Assembly (NCBI GenBank): GCA_002344825.1
Contig: DDUN01000009.1
Location: forward strand, 1-8,746
DNA length: 8,746 nt
Direction: 5' to 3'
From: Candidatus Multiplicimicrobium inquinatum
Lineage (GTDB): Bacteria > Omnitrophota > Omnitrophia > Omnitrophales > Aquincolibacteriaceae
In this document: positions 6,370 through 8,746 of the stretch, one piece after another
Numbering within the stretch: the stretch's first letter is position 1
Layout of the letters: each line of letters opens with the position of its first letter
Made by a program: the position numbers and the translations under genes
Notes under the pieces: model-generated
What the model was told of the DNA's origin: nothing
What the model saw: only the letters and a program-made list of their open reading frames with translations
Databases searched by the model: none

Positions 6370-7290
6370 GTTCGGTTGAGCCCGCATTCGGCTCGGCTTA
6401 TCTTTCCAGCGTCGATGTCCCCAAATCCACTGCTCGGGATATTCGCGAATTTTCTCTTCCAAAAGAATATTGAGTTTGCGCGTGAGCTCGATTTCAACCT
6501 CACGGCTTTCACTTTCCACCGTTAGCTCCGGAAGGCAAATCAGCTTATAACGTCCCGGCCGAACGCGGACGCAAAATGAGGGAATAATGATGCCGCCGGT
6601 TTTCTGAGCAAAGCGCACCGCGATGGTGGTTGTGGAAGTTTCTTTGCCGAAAAACGGAATCCAAATTCCATCGGGGCCTGCCCATTGATCCAAAAGAATT
6701 GCGGCGATGCCTTTATTTTTAACGGTCGTGTAAACAGCGCGAATGGCGCGGTCTTTATCGTGCGGAGTGACGGAAGACAAAGCGCGCAGGCGATTGATCT
6801 CTTTGTTCACAAAGGGGTTTTTCAAATTTTTGACAATCACCATCAGCGGGGTTTTTTTCAAATTTGAGATCAGCTCATGGCATTCCCAGGCGCCTAAATG
6901 CGAGCAGGCAAGAATGATTCCTTTATTTTGAGCCAATCCCGCGTCAAAGTATTTTGTTTCACTGATATCAAAACGCTCGTCCGCGCTGTCGACGATTTTT
7001 TGAAACATGAAAAGTTCCGTCATGCTGATAGCGGCGCTTTCAAACGATTTTTGAGCGATGCGTTCGCGTTCGCTTTCTGTTTTCTCCGGAAAGGCAATCG
7101 CCAGATTGGCGAGAGCTGTTTTGCGTTTGCGCGCAAGCAGAAGGAAAGCCAGCTTTCCGAAGAAAGCCGCCATGGCGGAAGCCTGTTCGATTGAAAGCAG
7201 ATTCGCGACCCCGGCGAGGATTTTCACCGCGGCAAATTCAACGCGATAACCCAGCGATTTTATGAGAGGGTATTTTTTTTCTTCAGGCAT
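6355..7290 (-). CDS. Lipid A biosynthesis acyltransferase, LpxL/HtrB family
   Basis: This is a 311-residue protein of the lysophospholipid/Kdo-lipid A acyltransferase family, which adds a secondary acyl chain to lipid A at the inner face of the inner membrane. Supporting motifs are H131-L-G-A-W-E136 (the HX4D/E catalytic signature), LLDQWAGPDGIWIPFFG (199-215, the acceptor-side block) and PEQWIWGHRRWK (285-296), the conserved C-terminal motif. An N-terminal segment at about 14-53 is apolar and could be a membrane-associated helix. Length matches the roughly 300-residue family norm. It points to an organism with lipid A or a related outer-membrane lipid. The exact member (LpxL, LpxM or LpxP) and chain length cannot be assigned. 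The start has only a weak ribosome binding site: upstream on the minus strand is an A-rich stretch (7291-7310). It runs convergently with the GGDEF-EAL gene and divergently from yjbQ. Confidence 0.92.
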   Translation of the reverse strand: MPEEKKYPLIKSLGYRVEFAAVKILAGVANLLSIEQASAMAAFFGKLAFLLLARKRKTALANLAIAFPEKTESERERIAQKSFESAAISMTELFMFQKIVDSADERFDISETKYFDAGLAQNKGIILACSHLGAWECHELISNLKKTPLMVIVKNLKNPFVNKEINRLRALSSVTPHDKDRAIRAVYTTVKNKGIAAILLDQWAGPDGIWIPFFGKETSTTTIAVRFAQKTGGIIIPSFCVRVRPGRYKLICLPELTVESESREVEIELTRKLNILLEEKIREYPEQWIWGHRRWKDKPSRMRAQPNSEVF

Positions 7291-7319
7291 AAATACTTTT
7301 TTAATTCGCAGGTTTCAAG

Positions 7320-7348
7320 ATGACTTCCCGCTTTGGACGCATCATAAT
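7320..7348 (+). promoter_or_regulatory. Promoter candidate for the YjbQ-like gene in the divergent gap
   Basis: ATGACT (7320-7325) and CATAAT (7343-7348) lie 17 nt apart and resemble sigma70 -35/-10 boxes. They sit in the 102-nt gap between the divergent acyltransferase and yjbQ-like genes. The -10 also reads TAATAT if shifted by two bases. The minus-strand promoter of the acyltransferase should lie in the same gap, but I cannot point to its boxes. Confidence 0.4.
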
Positions 7349-7392
7349 ATAGGAAAATTCATCAGAGCTAAACGAGTTTATCGGGAGCCGCC

Positions 7393-7809
7393 TTGAAATC
7401 ATATCGGGAAGAGCTTTGGTTTAATACCTCTCAGAAAAGAGAGTTCATTAACATTACTCCGCAGATAGAAGCCGCGCTTCAAAAGAGCGGTATCCGTGAA
7501 GGGTTGTGTTTGGTGAATGCCATGCATATTACGGCGAGTGTTTATATTAATGATGATGAAGCGGGACTGCTGCAGGACTTTGAGGACTTTCTTGAAAAAA
7601 TAGCGCCGTATGATTTAAAAGGTTATCGCCATCATCGGACGGGCGAAGACAATGGCGACGCACATGTGAAGCGCCAGCTTTTCGGCAGGGAAGTCACCGT
7701 TGCGATTACGAACGGCAAACTCGATTTTGGACCTTGGGAGCAAATATTTTACGGAGAGTTTGATGGGGGGCGACGTAAGCGAGTATTAGTTAAGATTGTC
7801 GGTGAATAG
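7393..7809 (+). CDS. yjbQ: YjbQ / UPF0047 family protein
   Basis: This is a 138-residue single-domain protein of the YjbQ (UPF0047) family, members of which have been linked to a thiamine-phosphate synthase-type activity. The precise physiological role is not settled. Family landmarks are SGIREGLCLVNAMH then I-T-A-S (H45-S49, matching the usual HTTAS), N87-G-D-A-H-V-K93 (usual NADAHIK), the LDFGPWEQ segment (110-117) and the conserved tail GEFDGGRRKRVLVK. The IND-D-E-A-G and GEDNGDAH forms match a known archaeal/bacterial subgroup rather than E. coli YjbQ. Thr is replaced by Ile at position 46 in the His-containing motif, which may or may not matter. It begins with TTG (7393-7395), and GGGAG (7383-7387) lies 5 nt upstream, supporting that start. 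A diverged copy of its last 28 codons lies 84 nt after its stop. Confidence 0.93.
   Translation: MKSYREELWFNTSQKREFINITPQIEAALQKSGIREGLCLVNAMHITASVYINDDEAGLLQDFEDFLEKIAPYDLKGYRHHRTGEDNGDAHVKRQLFGREVTVAITNGKLDFGPWEQIFYGEFDGGRRKRVLVKIVGE
7726..7809 (+). repeat. Direct repeat copy A: last 28 codons of yjbQ
   Basis: This 84-nt stretch at the 3' end of yjbQ is repeated 168 nt further on at 7894-7977. My hand alignment gives 68 of 84 identical bases with no gap. Both copies end with a TAG. Confidence 0.85.
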
Positions 7810-7817
7810 CATGGGAG

Positions 7818-7852
7818 TCCCGCCTTCGATTAAAAAAACAGGAAAGGCGGGA
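7818..7852. repeat. GC-rich inverted repeat after yjbQ
   Basis: TCCCGCCTT (7818-7826) and AAGGCGGGA (7844-7852) form a perfect 9-bp inverted repeat with a 17-nt A-rich loop. No T-run follows on the plus strand, so it is not a typical intrinsic terminator. It lies between yjbQ and the relic tail and could be a transcript-stabilising stem or part of a repetitive element. Only a genome search could separate these. Confidence 0.5.
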
Positions 7853-7893
7853 GCCATTCGGCCGACTAACTTATGTTTACTCTGTTCCATAAG

Positions 7894-7977
7894 TTTGGGC
7901 CTCATGGGCAAATATTTTACGGAGAATTTGATGGCGGCCGCAAAAAGCGCGTATTAGTTAAGATCATTGGTGAATAG
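7894..7977 (+). pseudogene. Truncated second yjbQ-like gene (3'-end relic)
   Basis: This stretch aligns without gaps to the end of yjbQ (7726-7809) in the coding frame. It encodes QIFYGEFDGGRKKRVLVKII then G-E and TAG. Against the intact gene, four of 27 residues differ (W to H, E to G, R to K, V to I) while seven codons differ only silently, the pattern expected of a once-functional protein-coding copy. Nothing like the first 110 residues is found upstream. The open frame now begins at ATG 7873 and would give just 34 residues (7873-7977), with no ribosome binding site. The conserved Trp of the intact gene is His here. Most likely a paralogue lost its 5' part by deletion, but capture of a fragment from a related genome is possible. 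Confidence 0.72.
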
Positions 7978-8034
7978 GCGAAAACCAAGCGCGGTTGACG
8001 AAGGCAGAGCCAAAGAAATAGATTGGAGACTGAT

Positions 8035-8331
8035 GTGAACGAATTTAAAAAGGCATTGGTTAAAATCGAATATTGCACGCAGTGTCGGTGGCTTTTGCGC
8101 GCGGCCTGGATGGCACAGGAACTGCTCACCACGTTTCAGGATGAGCTGGGCGAAGTGGCTTTAATTCCCGGCACCGGCGGGGTTTTTCAGGTGCGCCTGA
8201 ACGGTGAGTTGATTTGGTGCCGCAAAGAGAAACAGGGATTCCCCGACATCAAAGAATTAAAGCAGCTTGTGAGGGATCGGGTGGCGCCGGATAAGGACTT
8301 AGGACACTCGGAAAAGAAAGCCGAGGCATAG
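8035..8331 (+). CDS. SelW/SelT-like Rdx-family thioredoxin-fold protein (CxxC)
   Basis: This is a 98-residue protein of the Rdx (SelW/SelT/SelH) family, thioredoxin-like redox proteins. It opens with a short strand (LVKIEYC) followed by C14-T-Q-C17, the redox motif that in selenoprotein members reads CxxU. Here it is Cys with no in-frame UGA. It continues WLLRAAWMAQELL, the helix after the active site, then VALIPGTGGVFQVRLNGELIW and KQGFPDIKELKQLVRD, the family's usual strand-and-helix order with the phenylalanine-proline turn. The start is placed at GTG 8035 because GGAG (8025-8028) lies 6 nt before it. The TTG at 8023 is in frame but overlaps that site and is less likely. The cellular partner is unknown. 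Length fits the family. The gene lies downstream of yjbQ and the relic in the same direction, so read-through is possible. Confidence 0.85.
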   Translation: MNEFKKALVKIEYCTQCRWLLRAAWMAQELLTTFQDELGEVALIPGTGGVFQVRLNGELIWCRKEKQGFPDIKELKQLVRDRVAPDKDLGHSEKKAEA

Positions 8332-8341
8332 CTTTTTAAGC

Positions 8342-8347
8342 TATAAT
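8342..8347 (+). promoter_or_regulatory. Consensus -10 box before the small lipoprotein
   Basis: TATAAT (8342-8347) is an exact -10 match about 70 nt upstream of the lipoprotein start. A matching -35 is not visible at 17 nt, so the call is weak. It overlaps an AT-rich palindrome (8328-8344) that could be an operator. Confidence 0.4.
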
Positions 8348-8418
8348 GCCTGTGAAGCGAGTCATATTTAATTAGTCATTTATGTCGGTTAGTTTGAAAT
8401 TTCCAGGAGGAAACCAAG

Positions 8419-8613
8419 ATGAAGTATTTAGCTGTTTTGTCCGTTCTTTTTTTTGTGGGCTGCGCGTCGGGAGCCAACTCCGGAGTGACTTTGGGCCGCG
8501 CAAGTTATCAGGATTACACCTATACCAATAAAGACGGCGTTGTAAAGATTCACCGTGTTTATAGCAGTGGGCAGCAAGAGTGGCTTAGCCAAGCTGAGGC
8601 CGCTTCAAAGTAA
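8419..8613 (+). CDS. Small lipoprotein, hypothetical
   Basis: This 64-residue protein starts with MKYLAVLSVLFFVGC. The lipobox F-V-G-C15 follows a short hydrophobic segment, so it is a predicted lipoprotein of about 50 mature residues. The mature part is Ser/Gly/Tyr-rich (ANSGVTLGRASYQDYTYTNK) and ends KIHRVYSSGQQEWLSQAEAA. I do not recognise the family. The start is clear: AGGAGG (8405-8410) lies 8 nt before the ATG. A strong terminator follows after 12 nt, so it is probably a single-gene transcript from the promoter-like site at 8342. Retention at the inner or outer membrane cannot be judged. Confidence 0.75.
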   Translation: MKYLAVLSVLFFVGCASGANSGVTLGRASYQDYTYTNKDGVVKIHRVYSSGQQEWLSQAEAASK

Positions 8614-8625
8614 AAACTTTCTCAT

Positions 8626-8654
8626 AAGCCCCGGCTCATTGAGCCGGGGCTTTT
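8626..8654 (+). terminator. Strong intrinsic terminator after the small lipoprotein
   Basis: AGCCCCGGCTC (8627-8637) pairs perfectly with GAGCCGGGGCT (8641-8651) around a 3-nt ATT loop. One more A-T pair lies outside, and T residues run to 8654. The stem of 11 or more pairs is very GC-rich. It lies 12 nt after the stop at 8613 and isolates the lipoprotein from trpS. Confidence 0.92.
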
Positions 8655-8659
8655 ATAAT
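8654..8659 (+). promoter_or_regulatory. Possible -10 box just before trpS
   Basis: TATAAT (8654-8659) starts in the T-run of the upstream terminator and lies 10 nt before the trpS ATG. If used, the transcript would begin about at the start codon, with a very short or absent leader. No -35 is evident because that position falls in the terminator stem. Confidence 0.3.
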
Positions 8660-8669
8660 CAATGACCTT

Positions 8670-8746
8670 ATGAGTTCTTCTTCGAAAAAACGCGTTCTTT
8701 CCGGCATTCAGCCTTCAGGCAGTATTCATCTCGGTAACTATTTGGG
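8670..8746 (+). CDS. trpS: Tryptophanyl-tRNA synthetase, 5' part (cut by the window end)
   Basis: The 25 codons visible, from ATG 8670, encode MSSSSKKRVLSGIQPSGSIH and then L-G-N-Y-L, continuing to a partial Gly codon. RVLSGIQPSG followed by xxHLGNYLG is the N-terminal class I signature of bacterial TrpS, with HLGN the HIGH-type ATP-binding motif. The enzyme charges tRNA-Trp in the cytoplasm. The remaining roughly 300 residues lie outside. No Shine-Dalgarno site is visible before the ATG. A four-codon frame, ATG ACC TTA TGA at 8662, overlaps the start by its TGA, which may be chance. Confidence 0.92.
   Translation, partial: MSSSSKKRVLSGIQPSGSIHLGNYL

Noticed and set aside
7861..7893. Integron attC-like site near the yjbQ relic
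   Set aside because: The GACTAAC bases resemble one attC core box, but no matching partner box is found nearby.
8023..8034. TTG 8023 as start of the Rdx-like protein
   Set aside because: GGAG at 8025-8028 overlaps it and is 6 nt before GTG 8035, which is the better-supported start.
8074..8085. Selenocysteine insertion in the SelW-like gene
   Set aside because: The motif is Cys-Thr-Gln-Cys with ordinary Cys codons and no in-frame TGA.
7917..8132. Minus-strand frame spanning the relic and the Rdx gene
   Set aside because: It runs antisense to two regions with coding evidence on the plus strand, and has no family signal.

Overview
The window reads as a chromosomal stretch from a Gram-negative (outer-membrane) bacterium. 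It has a lipid A-type acyltransferase, two predicted lipoproteins, a signal-peptide protein, good Shine-Dalgarno sites at many starts, and dense packing on mid-GC DNA. Nothing in the sequence fixes the phylum. A poorly sampled PVC-type lineage such as Omnitrophota is only a guess from the mix of genes. No tRNA, rRNA, CRISPR, phage or transposase gene is visible.

Left part (1-3032): a tight three-gene forward run. It holds the 3' half of a protoporphyrinogen oxidase-like FAD enzyme (hemY type), an atypical Rossmann-fold SDR/epimerase 3 nt further on, and an exported DUF4139 protein whose start overlaps the SDR stop (ATGA). A very acidic putative lipoprotein (3154-3606) follows and is closed by a strong intrinsic terminator (3627-3659).

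Middle part (3660-7290): a promoter-like site, a 51-residue membrane mini-protein (3767-3922), and a leader with a 9-bp long-range inverted repeat reaching to the start codon of a large gene. That gene encodes a membrane-bound PAS-GGDEF-EAL cyclic-di-GMP protein (4045-6369). The LpxL/HtrB-family acyltransferase runs convergently on the minus strand, and the two coding ends overlap by 15 nt.

Right part (7291-8746): a divergent promoter gap, then a YjbQ/UPF0047 protein with a TTG start, a diverged second copy of its last 28 codons (7894-7977), a GTG-started SelW/Rdx-like CxxC protein, a small lipoprotein with a strong terminator, and the first 25 codons of trpS.

The genes do not form one obvious pathway. 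Most are housekeeping or envelope functions: haem synthesis, lipid A acylation, tryptophanyl-tRNA charging, c-di-GMP signalling and redox. I see no convincing new multi-gene system. The points most worth a second look are the relic of a second yjbQ-like gene, the unannotated membrane mini-protein, the RNA structure that could gate the c-di-GMP gene, and the acidic lipoprotein.
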